Origin: Pseudomonas sp. SORT22
GTDB taxonomy: Bacteria > Pseudomonadota > Gammaproteobacteria > Pseudomonadales > Pseudomonadaceae
Direction: 5' to 3'
Assembly: GCF_018417635.1 (NCBI RefSeq)
Contig: NZ_CP071007.1
Span: forward strand, 1,798,501-1,862,500
DNA: 64,000 bases
A program made the translations under genes and the position numbers. This document shows, in pieces, positions 10,463-19,514 of this stretch (within the stretch, counting starts at the first letter, position 1; each line of letters opens with the position of its first letter). Below the pieces are notes generated by a model. It did not search any database. It saw only the letters and a list, made by a program, of their open reading frames with translations, and was not told the DNA's origin.

Positions 10463-11245
10463 ATGCTTGTAGATTCCCATTGCCACCTCGACCGTCTTGA
10501 CCTCACCGCCCACCAGGGCTCCCTGGATGCGGCCCTGGACGCTGCCCGCGCGCGCGGCGTCGGCCACTTCCTGTGCATCGGCATCAGCGCCGACAACGCC
10601 CAGGCGGTCAAGGACCTGAGCGAGCGTTACAGTGATGTCGACTGCTCGGTGGGCATCCACCCGCTCGACCTCACCCCCGATGGCGCTCCGCCGCTGGACT
10701 GGCTGCTCAAGGAGCTGGAGCACCCGCATGTGGTGGCGATTGGCGAGACCGGCCTGGACTATCACTACGAGCCGGACGCGGCTCAGGTGCAGCAGGACTC
10801 GTTCCGCCTGCACCTGGAGGCAGCCAGGGTAACCGGCAAGCCGGTGATCATCCATACCCGCGCGGCGCGCGCCGACACCCTGGCCTTGCTGCGTGAAGCG
10901 GACCTCAAGCAGGCCGGCGTTCTGCATTGCTTCACTGAAGACTGGGACATGGCCAGGGCGGCGCTGGATCTGGGCTACTACATTTCGCTGTCGGGCATCG
11001 TCACCTTCCGTAATGCCGATGCGTTGCGCGATGTGGCCCGCCAGGTGCCTGCCGATCGGCTACTGGTCGAGACCGACTCGCCGTACCTGGCGCCGATCCC
11101 CTACCGCGGCAAGGCCAACTTGCCAGAGTACGTGCGTGAAGTGGCGGAGTTCGTGGCGATGGTGCGCGGTGAAAGTTATGAGCAACTGGCTGAACAGACC
11201 ACGGCCAACTTCAAGCGCCTGTTTCCGTTGGCGCGGGTGGCCTGA
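10463..11245 (+). CDS. tatD: TatD family metal-dependent deoxyribonuclease
   Basis: A 260-residue TIM-barrel hydrolase of the TatD family. Metal ligands are visible: DSHCHLD at the N-terminus, GETGLDYHY, the HTR histidine of VIIHTRAA, HCF and ETDSPYL. E. coli relatives are Mg-dependent exonucleases and some act in D-Tyr-tRNA or DNA quality control. It is the last gene of the fab-tmk-holB run. The ATG at 10463 lacks a clear Shine-Dalgarno sequence. Exact substrate is not certain for this paralogue (YcfH/TatD type). Confidence 0.88.
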   Translation: MLVDSHCHLDRLDLTAHQGSLDAALDAARARGVGHFLCIGISADNAQAVKDLSERYSDVDCSVGIHPLDLTPDGAPPLDWLLKELEHPHVVAIGETGLDYHYEPDAAQVQQDSFRLHLEAARVTGKPVIIHTRAARADTLALLREADLKQAGVLHCFTEDWDMARAALDLGYYISLSGIVTFRNADALRDVARQVPADRLLVETDSPYLAPIPYRGKANLPEYVREVAEFVAMVRGESYEQLAEQTTANFKRLFPLARVA

Positions 11246-11246
11246 G

Positions 11247-11271
11247 CCTGCGGGCGGTAAAAACCGCAGGC
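11247..11271 (+). other. Hairpin after tatD
   Basis: GCCTGCGG and CCGCAGGC form an eight-base-pair stem just after the tatD stop. It lacks a T-tract in the plus direction, so it may protect the 3' end or act as a weak terminator. Confidence 0.4.
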
Positions 11272-11307
11272 AAAAAAAACCCGGGTTCTGGGGGGTGAAT
11301 CCGGGTT
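11272..11307 (-). terminator. Intrinsic terminator of the sRNA
   Basis: On the minus strand AACCCGG, a loop of 16 bases, CCGGGTT and a run of T (complement of A at 11272-11277) form a standard rho-independent terminator. Confidence 0.8.
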
Positions 11308-11390
11308 AAGACCATTAGGAGTAAAACAAAGGCACGCGGTCCCTGAGCACCTTTATCGGCGCGCCACATGGGGGGATGCGCTGCGCCAAC
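11272..11390 (-). ncRNA. rgsA: Candidate small RNA RgsA (P16)
   Basis: A minus-strand unit of about 119 bases lies next to tatD, the location of the RpoS-dependent sRNA RgsA (P16) in P. aeruginosa. It ends in an intrinsic terminator: AACCCGG / CCGGGTT (11278-11307) followed by eight T. Upstream, CCAATACTTCA (AATACT at 11402-11397) resembles an RpoS -10 element and predicts a start near 11390, giving the expected length of roughly 120 nt. A U-rich stretch, TTTGTTTTACTCC, before the terminator looks like an Hfq site. Identity rests on synteny and architecture; ends are estimates. Confidence 0.72.
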
Positions 11391-11480
11391 ACCTGAAGTA
11401 TTGGCCAGGATTGACGCGCCGCCAGCCACAGCTGGTCGTTTTTTAAACAGATTTGGAATACGCCTGCCGCTGCTGAGCAC

Positions 11481-12614
11481 TCATCGCTCTGCGATCTCGC
11501 GCACAATGGCCAGAGTTTCGTCGATTATCTGCCTGGGTGTGTAGAAGTGCGGGGAAAATCGCACCCCGGGGCCACGCGGAATGCAGATCACCTGTTCCTG
11601 CTTGAGGCGCTGACAAACCTGGGCGTTCTCGACGCCCTCAATGCTGAAGGACACGATCCCTGAGCGACGCGCAGGCTCCTGCGGGCTGTGTACGCGGACC
11701 CCAGGGATCGCTGCCAGGCCTTCGTTGAGCCAGTGCACCCGCTCCAGCAGCGCTGTGGCCACCTGATCCATGCCCACTTCTTCGAGCAGCGCCAGGCTTG
11801 CCTCCAGCGCCGCTGCACCGAGCATGTTCGGGCTGCCGCATTCAAAGCGCCGGGCGCTGTGGGCCGGCTGCCATTCGCTGCGGCTGTAGTCGCCCATGTG
11901 TTCGAGCATGTGCCAGCCGTACTCGCTGAGCTTGAGCAGCGGGCGTACCTCGGCGCGGCAATAGAACACCCCGAGGCCTTCCGGGCCGAGCATCCATTTG
12001 TGCCCATCGGCCATGGCAAAGTCGCACTGATAGGCCTGGACGTCGAAGGGCAGGGCGCCCAATTGCTGGATGGCGTCGATGCAGAACAACACCTCACGCT
12101 CACGACAGCCTTGGCCCAGACGCACCAGGTCAAGGCGCAGGCCGCTGGCAAACTGCACGGCGCTGATTGCCAGCAGGCGCACCTTGGGGCCGCAGGCCGC
12201 GAGCAAGGCCGCCTCCGGGTCGCTGCCCTTGAGGCTTACCTGGATGACGCTGACGCCTTTGTCGGCCAGGGCTTCCCAGACAATCCGGTTGGAGGGGAAT
12301 TCCTCGTCGCTGATGACGATCTGGTCGCCGGCCTGCCAGTCGATACCGAAGGCGACGAAAGACAGCGCTTCGGAGGTGTTCTTGACCAATGCGATGTCAT
12401 CCGTCGACGGTGCATTCGTCAGGCGCATCAGGCGTTCACGTAAACGCTGCTCCATGGCCATCCAGTCCGGATAGTCCCTTGCACCGAGCAAAACGTTCTC
12501 GCTGGCGAAGCGCGAAACCGCCTGGCTGGCGCGTTTGGGCCAGGGTGCGACCGCGGCATGGTTCAGATAACGAAGCCCCGGGGCCTGTTCAAACTCATCA
12601 AGAAACATAGACAT
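11481..12614 (-). CDS. Class V aminotransferase-like PLP enzyme
   Basis: A 377-residue fold-type I PLP protein. The PLP lysine is Lys206 in DGHKWMLGPEG, and DAIQQLG supplies the cofactor aspartate. It resembles cysteine desulfurases and isopenicillin-N-epimerase-like proteins, but the C-terminal region (IPRGPGVRFSPHFYT) has no cysteine where SufS/CsdA carry their catalytic one, so it is probably not a desulfurase. It is divergent from the TetR gene across 72 bases, which suggests control by that regulator. Two in-frame ATGs (12614, 12608) are possible. Substrate unknown. Confidence 0.85.
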   Translation of the reverse strand: MSMFLDEFEQAPGLRYLNHAAVAPWPKRASQAVSRFASENVLLGARDYPDWMAMEQRLRERLMRLTNAPSTDDIALVKNTSEALSFVAFGIDWQAGDQIVISDEEFPSNRIVWEALADKGVSVIQVSLKGSDPEAALLAACGPKVRLLAISAVQFASGLRLDLVRLGQGCREREVLFCIDAIQQLGALPFDVQAYQCDFAMADGHKWMLGPEGLGVFYCRAEVRPLLKLSEYGWHMLEHMGDYSRSEWQPAHSARRFECGSPNMLGAAALEASLALLEEVGMDQVATALLERVHWLNEGLAAIPGVRVHSPQEPARRSGIVSFSIEGVENAQVCQRLKQEQVICIPRGPGVRFSPHFYTPRQIIDETLAIVREIAER

Positions 12615-12686
12615 GGTTGGATGATCCGTGCATTTTGGCGCAAGTTAGGCATAATAACGGGCTTCGATTTTGATCCAGTCCTTCTT

Positions 12687-13325
12687 ATGCAGAAAGAACC
12701 TCGTAAGGTCCGTGAGTTTCGTCGCCGAGAGCAAGAAATTCTCGATACCGCGCTCAAGCTGTTTCTCGAACAGGGTGAAGACAGTGTCACCGTCGAGATG
12801 ATCGCTGATGCCGTCGGTATCGGCAAAGGCACGATCTACAAGCATTTCAAATCCAAGGCGGAGATCTACCTGCGCCTGATGCTCGACTACGAGCGCGATT
12901 TGAACGAACTGCTGCACTCTGCCGACGTCGACCGCGACAAGGAAGCCCTGTCGCGCGCCTACTTCGAATTCCGCATGCGTGATCCGCAGCGCTACCGCCT
13001 GTTCGACCGTCTCGAAGAGAAGGTGGTCAAGGGCAACCAGGTGCCGGAGATGGTCGAGGAGCTGCACAAGATCCGCGCCTCCAACTTCGACCGCCTGACC
13101 CTGCTGATCAAGGGTCGCATCAGCGAAGGCAAGCTTGAGGACGTACCGCCGTACTTCCACTACTGCGCGGCCTGGGCCCTTGTGCATGGGGCCGTGGCGC
13201 TCTACCACTCGCCGTTCTGGAGCAACGTCCTGGAAGATCAGGAAGGCTTCTTCCAGTTCCTCATGGACATTGGCGTGCGCATGGGCAACAAGCGCAAGCG
13301 CGACCCGGATACCGCCGGTAGCTGA
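12687..13325 (+). CDS. TetR/AcrR family regulator
   Basis: A 212-residue repressor-type protein with an N-terminal TetR helix-turn-helix (IADAVGIGKGTIYKHF, about residues 34-49) and an all-helical ligand domain. The frame is open upstream, but the ATG at 12687 gives a normal family N-terminus and lies downstream of a CATAAT -10-like box (12650-12655). Divergence from the PLP-enzyme gene suggests that it controls that gene and itself. Ligand unknown. No Shine-Dalgarno sequence is obvious. Confidence 0.87.
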   Translation: MQKEPRKVREFRRREQEILDTALKLFLEQGEDSVTVEMIADAVGIGKGTIYKHFKSKAEIYLRLMLDYERDLNELLHSADVDRDKEALSRAYFEFRMRDPQRYRLFDRLEEKVVKGNQVPEMVEELHKIRASNFDRLTLLIKGRISEGKLEDVPPYFHYCAAWALVHGAVALYHSPFWSNVLEDQEGFFQFLMDIGVRMGNKRKRDPDTAGS

Positions 13326-13387
13326 GACATTCAGCCAAACCATGGCGCTACTGGGATTGGGTGGCGAGGAATATACTCAGGTATGAG

Positions 13388-13426
13388 GCTTGCAAAAACC
13401 TGATTTTTGAGTCAGGTTTTGCAAGC
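13388..13426 (+). terminator. Long hairpin after the TetR gene
   Basis: GCTTGCAAAAACCTGA and TCAGGTTTTGCAAGC form a 15-base-pair stem with one bulge. The inner stem is followed by TTTT, so it can terminate the TetR message. Confidence 0.6.
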
Positions 13427-13452
13427 CCGATTCACCCATGCCGGAGTCACCC

Positions 13453-14421
13453 ATGATCGTCGACCGCCAAGGCAGGCGTTTTCGCAATTTGCGTGTCAGC
13501 CTCACGGCTGCCTGCAACTACGCCTGTACCTATTGTGTGCCCGACGGCAAGCGTCTGGTCGCGGCCCAGGACGAGCTCTCGGCCGAGGCCATGGCCCGCG
13601 GCGTGGCTTATCTGGTCGAGGCCGCCGGTATCGAGCGGGTGCGCGTCACCGGCGGCGAGCCGCTGGTCAGCCCCAAGCTGGAAACCTTCCTCAGCTCCAT
13701 TGCCAATCTGGGCCTGGATGAAATCAGCCTGACCACCAACGGCCAGTTGCTGGCGCGCAAGCTGCCGTTGCTGCGCGCAGCGGGTATCCGTCGCCTCAAC
13801 GTTTCCCTCGACACCCTTGATCCGGATGCCTTCCGGCGCATTGCCCGTGGCGGCGACCTGGCCACTGTGCTCGACGGCATGCGCCAGGCCAGCGCCGCCG
13901 GCATGCAGATCAAGGTCAACATGGTGCCGTTGCGCGGGCAGAACTTCGACCAGGTGCTGCCGCTGCTGGAGTACTGCCTGGCCCACGGCTACGAGCTGCG
14001 CTTCATCGAGCTGATGCGCATGGGGCACCTGGCGCGCGACAGCAATGCCTTCTTGCAGCAGTTCGTCAGCCTTGAGCACTTGCTGCAATTGATCGGCGAG
14101 CAGTACGAGTACCTGCAGGCCAACGCGCCGGTGGATGCCACCGCCTTGCGCTACCAGATCCCGGGCCAGGGTTATTTTGGCGTGATCGCCAACGAGAGCG
14201 TGCCGTTCTGCCGTACCTGTTCGCGTTTGCGCCTGTCCTCCACCGGCTGGCTGCACGGTTGCCTGTCGTCGAGCAACCGTCACTATATCGGCGACCTGCT
14301 CGACAAACCGCGCCACCAGGCCTTGCCGGCGCTACAGGGCTTGCTGGTCAAAGCCCTTGGCGACAAGCAGTCGGTGGCGTTTTCCGGTGGCGCGACGGTG
14401 ATGAAAATCATCGGCGGCTAA
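13453..14421 (+). CDS. moaA: MoaA-like radical SAM GTP 3',8-cyclase
   Basis: MoaA performs the first step of molybdopterin synthesis. The 322-residue protein has the radical SAM cluster CNYACTYC, the SAM motif TGGEP, a C-terminal second Fe-S cluster (CRTCSRLRL and a later GC) and the essential C-terminal Gly-Gly (IIGG). The ATG at 13453 is preferred to the one at 13438 because GGAG (13442-13445) sits seven bases before it. No other moa gene is nearby. Spacing and residues look functional, so this is either the main MoaA or a second copy. Confidence 0.88.
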   Translation: MIVDRQGRRFRNLRVSLTAACNYACTYCVPDGKRLVAAQDELSAEAMARGVAYLVEAAGIERVRVTGGEPLVSPKLETFLSSIANLGLDEISLTTNGQLLARKLPLLRAAGIRRLNVSLDTLDPDAFRRIARGGDLATVLDGMRQASAAGMQIKVNMVPLRGQNFDQVLPLLEYCLAHGYELRFIELMRMGHLARDSNAFLQQFVSLEHLLQLIGEQYEYLQANAPVDATALRYQIPGQGYFGVIANESVPFCRTCSRLRLSSTGWLHGCLSSSNRHYIGDLLDKPRHQALPALQGLLVKALGDKQSVAFSGGATVMKIIGG

Positions 14422-14487
14422 GACTGGCGCAAAAGCTGCATCTGCCAGCTGTTCGCCGGTTTTCCGTCACCGGCCACTGGAGGATAG

Positions 14488-15093
14488 ATGCGTAGCCTGG
14501 TTTTGCTGCTGGCGCTGACGGCGCTGGGCGGCTGCATGAATGTCAGCGATATGGGCGAGGGTGCCCGTTATCACATGAGCGATGCCGGTCTGCTCGATCA
14601 CAGCGACACCCGTCGTTCGCTGTCGGTGCGCCTGCAGCCTGATTCATTCATTTACATTGGCCAGGGTGCTTTCGTGCCATCAGGCAAGGGCCCGTACCCG
14701 CGGCCCAACGTCGTGGCTGAAGAAGCCTTCAAGGGCTTTGTCGAGTACTTCCCGCTGGTTCGCCGTGCCCCTGCGCCGCTGGGCCTTGAGCAAGCGCTGA
14801 TCGAAGCGCGTGAAGTCGGCGCCCATTACTTGCTGTACACCCGTTTTGCCCGCACCGACGATCGCATCGGCAATGGCGATGAGTGGTATGACGAGCAGGC
14901 GGTCGATCGTCTGGGCATCGATACTGGCGTGGTGCAGCTGATGCTGATTGAAACCAGCACCCGTTACCTGATCGACACCGCGCGGATCAAAAGCCGCGGC
15001 GGTTTGCTGACGTTCCACGACAACAAGCCGGAAGATTTGCTCCGCCCGCCACTCGAGGATTACGCTCGCAGTCTGTTGGGCATGAGTCGTTAA
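14488..15093 (+). CDS. Putative lipoprotein, DUF4823 family
   Basis: A 201-residue exported protein with a lipobox LGGC at residues 13-16; the +2 residue is Met, which favours outer-membrane sorting. The mature part matches the DUF4823 family as I recall it: an EAREVGAHYLLYTRF segment, an ETSTRYLIDTARI strand and a C-terminal helix. GGAGG (14480-14484) precedes the ATG. Its gene ends ten bases before the DUF1285 gene, so the two are co-transcribed. Function unknown. Confidence 0.82.
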   Translation: MRSLVLLLALTALGGCMNVSDMGEGARYHMSDAGLLDHSDTRRSLSVRLQPDSFIYIGQGAFVPSGKGPYPRPNVVAEEAFKGFVEYFPLVRRAPAPLGLEQALIEAREVGAHYLLYTRFARTDDRIGNGDEWYDEQAVDRLGIDTGVVQLMLIETSTRYLIDTARIKSRGGLLTFHDNKPEDLLRPPLEDYARSLLGMSR

Positions 15094-15103
15094 GGAGAGG
15101 GTG

Positions 15104-15664
15104 ATGCAAGACACCGGCAAGGCCAATGATCTGCTGGCGCAGATTCCCAAGGCAGAAAAGGGCCTGCCGCCCGTGCACCTGTGGAGCCCGGATTTTTGCG
15201 GCGACATCGACATGCGCATCGCCCGTGACGGCACCTGGTACTACCTGGGTACGCCGATCGGGCGCAAGCCGATGGTGCGGCTGTTCTCGACCATCATCCG
15301 CCGCGACGGTGACGACTACTTCCTGGTGACGCCAGTGGAGAAGGTCGGCATCAAGGTCGATGACGCGCCCTTTGTTGCGGTCAGCCTGGAGGTGCAGGGC
15401 GAGGGTGAGCAGCAATTGTTGCGCTTTACCAGCAATGTCGACGACCAGGTCGAGGCCGGCCCCGAGCATCCGCTGCGCGTTGAAATCGACGCGCAGACCC
15501 AGGAGCCTTCGCCGTACGTGCACATGCGTAGCAACCTCGAAGCGTTGATCCATCGCAATGTCTTCTACCAGTTGGTCGAACTGGCGGTGCCCAGACAGAT
15601 CGATGGCCAGCAGTGGCTGGGCGTCTGGAGTGGTGGCTGTTTCTACCCCATCGGCCGGACCTGA
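15104..15664 (+). CDS. DUF1285 protein
   Basis: A 186-residue cytoplasmic protein of the DUF1285 family. Recognisable segments are LWSPDFCGDIDMRI, GTWYYLGTPIGRKPMV, the DYFLVTPVEK turn and the C-terminal WLGVWSGGCFYPIG. The ATG at 15104 has AAGGAG (15092-15097) at proper distance; a GTG lies three bases earlier. Structures of the family show two similar beta barrels but no known activity. It follows the DUF4823 lipoprotein in one unit and ends before a terminator. Confidence 0.86.
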   Translation: MQDTGKANDLLAQIPKAEKGLPPVHLWSPDFCGDIDMRIARDGTWYYLGTPIGRKPMVRLFSTIIRRDGDDYFLVTPVEKVGIKVDDAPFVAVSLEVQGEGEQQLLRFTSNVDDQVEAGPEHPLRVEIDAQTQEPSPYVHMRSNLEALIHRNVFYQLVELAVPRQIDGQQWLGVWSGGCFYPIGRT

Positions 15665-15724
15665 TCGTCCGCCCGGTTTTCCCTGAGGGGTGACCGGGCT
15701 GCGCGATTTAATCTGCCAGAAACG

Positions 15725-15761
15725 AAAAAACCTCCAGTGCTCAGGGCAACTGGAGGTTTTT
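15725..15761. terminator. Bidirectional terminator between DUF1285 and tRNA-Asn
   Basis: AAAAACCTCCAGT (15726-15738) pairs with ACTGGAGGTTTTT (15749-15761), with A and T runs that serve both the plus-strand gene and the minus-strand tRNA. Confidence 0.88.
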
Positions 15762-15769
15762 CAGGTGTT

Positions 15770-15845
15770 TGGCTCCGCGACCAGGACTCGAACCTGGGAC
15801 CCAATGATTAACAGTCATTTGCTCTACCGACTGAGCTATCGCGGA
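15770..15845 (-). tRNA. tRNA-Asn (anticodon GTT)
   Basis: A 76-base cloverleaf on the minus strand: acceptor stem TCCGCGA / TCGCGGA, anticodon loop CTGTTAA, T-loop GGTTCGAGTCC and an encoded CCA (TGG at 15770-15772 on plus). Confidence 0.97.
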
Positions 15846-15908
15846 ATCTGTGGCGTATCTTACTGATTGCTAAGGGGAAGTCAAGCCTCCCCTATGCAAT
15901 TGAGTAAA

Positions 15909-17105
15909 TTACAGGACCTCGACGATCGCCTTGGTCACCACATGGATGTTGCTTTGGTTCAGCGAGGCGACGCAGATGCGACCGGTATCCAGAGCATAGA
16001 TACCGAACTCGTTCTTCAGGCGCGCGACCTGCTCAACGGTCAGGCCCGAGTAGGAGAACATGCCGCACTGGCGACCGACGAAGCTGAAGTCCTGCTTGGC
16101 GCCGTACTCGGCCAGCAGCTCGACCATCTGCTTGCGCATGCCGTGGATGCGCTGGCGCATCTCGGCCAGCTCGTCTTCCCACATCTTGCGCAGCTCTGGG
16201 CTGTTGAGCACGGTGGCGACGATGGTCGCGCCGTGGGTCGGCGGGTTGGAGTAGTTGGTGCGGATCACGCGCTTGACTTGCGACAGCACGCGGGTGGCCT
16301 CTTCCTTGGACTCGGTGACGATCGACAGGGCGCCAACGCGCTCGCCGTACAGCGAGAAGGATTTGGAGAACGAGCTGGAGACGAAGAAGTCCAGGCCCGA
16401 CTCGGCGAACAGGCGTACCGCGGCGGCGTCTTCAGTGATGCCGGCGCCAAAGCCCTGGTAGGCCATGTCGAGGAACGGCACGTGGCCTTTGGCCTTGACC
16501 ACTTCGAGGACGTTTTTCCAGTCTTCTGGCGTCAGGTCGACACCGGTCGGGTTGTGGCAGCAGGCGTGCAGCACAATGATCGAGCCAGGCGGCAGGGCGT
16601 TGAGGTCTTCGAGCATGCCGCTGCGGTTGACGTCGTGGGTGGCGGCGTCGTAGTAGCGGTAGTTCTGGACCGGGAAGCCAGCGGTTTCGAACAGTGCGCG
16701 GTGGTTTTCCCAGCTCGGGTCGCTGATGGCGACGACGGCGTTCGGCGACAGCTGCTTGAGGAAGTCGGCACCGATCTTCAGGGCGCCGGTACCGCCGACG
16801 GCCTGGGTGGTGATTACGCGACCGGCGCTCAGCAGTGGCGACTCGGCACCGAACAGCAGCTTCTGTACGGCCTGGTCGTAAGCGACGATACCGTCGATCG
16901 GCAGGTAACCGCGGGAAGCGTGCTGGGCAGCGCGCTGGGTTTCGGCTTCGATCACTGCACGCAGCAGTGGGATACGCCCTTCTTCGTTGCAGTAAACACC
17001 TACACCCAGGTTGACCTTGTTGCTACGGGTATCGGCGTTGAAAGCTTCGTTGAGGCCCAGAATGGGATCGCGTGGTGCCAGCTCGACAGCGGAAAACAGG
17101 CTCAT
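15909..17105 (-). CDS. Aspartate/aromatic amino acid aminotransferase
   Basis: A 398-residue fold-type I, subgroup Ia aminotransferase. It interconverts amino acids such as Asp, Tyr or Phe with 2-oxoglutarate. Motifs: NLGVGVY, CCHNPTGVD, DMAYQGFG and SSSFSKSFSLYGERVG with the PLP-binding Lys248; ASLNQSN near the end carries the substrate-binding region. The start MSLFSAVELAPRDP at 17105 is preceded by AAGG, and fits AspC/TyrB. The sequence does not separate aspC from tyrB-type specificity, so I give no symbol. Confidence 0.93.
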   Translation of the reverse strand: MSLFSAVELAPRDPILGLNEAFNADTRSNKVNLGVGVYCNEEGRIPLLRAVIEAETQRAAQHASRGYLPIDGIVAYDQAVQKLLFGAESPLLSAGRVITTQAVGGTGALKIGADFLKQLSPNAVVAISDPSWENHRALFETAGFPVQNYRYYDAATHDVNRSGMLEDLNALPPGSIIVLHACCHNPTGVDLTPEDWKNVLEVVKAKGHVPFLDMAYQGFGAGITEDAAAVRLFAESGLDFFVSSSFSKSFSLYGERVGALSIVTESKEEATRVLSQVKRVIRTNYSNPPTHGATIVATVLNSPELRKMWEDELAEMRQRIHGMRKQMVELLAEYGAKQDFSFVGRQCGMFSYSGLTVEQVARLKNEFGIYALDTGRICVASLNQSNIHVVTKAIVEVL

Positions 17106-17413
17106 TATTACCTTGGCTCTGAATGGAGAGTGGAAGAGGTCGCACGCTCCAGTCGCTTGCACTAGAGCGGTGCACAAACGGGGAGTCAGTATAGTGATAC
17201 CGCTCGGTCACGGCGACAGTCTGTCGCAGCTTTTCCTGCTGTTTGACCGAATATTTTTCGACCGTTAGTCGATTTCACCGGTCCATACTCAGAAATGCCC
17301 GGGTTACTCAGTTGAAACTGGCGCAAGGGGCCCTTAATTCGGTATAACTACTGTCTATAAATACAGTTGCCCGCGCCAGCGATGAAACCATCGCGATCAC
17401 ACAGAGGTTTGTC
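17106..17413. other. Divergent promoter region between the aminotransferase and uvrB
   Basis: About 308 bases without a gene. The left part holds a minus-strand TATACT (17193-17188), a likely -10 for the aminotransferase. The right part holds the uvrB promoter with its LexA box. Nothing else is evident. Confidence 0.55.
17351..17366. promoter_or_regulatory. LexA (SOS) box upstream of uvrB
   Basis: CTGTCTATAAATACAG has the CTG-N10-CAG frame and AT-rich palindromic centre of the LexA operator. It lies 48 bases before the uvrB ATG and overlaps a TATAAA -10-like element (17356-17361), so LexA would block transcription directly. Confidence 0.88.
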
Positions 17414-19429
<2,016 letters not shown>

Positions 19430-19462
19430 GGGCCTTATCGCTGGCCCTATGATTGCCATACC

Positions 19463-19502
19463 TGTGGGAGCGGCGGTGCGACGCCTCGACTTGACCCGCG
19501 AT
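19463..19502 (+). repeat. REP-like element after uvrB
   Basis: TGTGGGAGCGGCGGTGCGAC followed by GCCTCGACTTGACCCGCGAT. The same sequence, inverted, occurs at 63582-63615. It lies between the convergent uvrB and efflux genes and may stabilise 3' ends. Confidence 0.75.
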
Positions 19503-19514
19503 AAGGCGCCGCGA

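Noticed and set aside
11211..11506. Minus-strand short frames in the tatD-aminotransferase gap
   Set aside because: They overlap the sRNA candidate and the aminotransferase gene, and have no ribosome site or homology I recognise.
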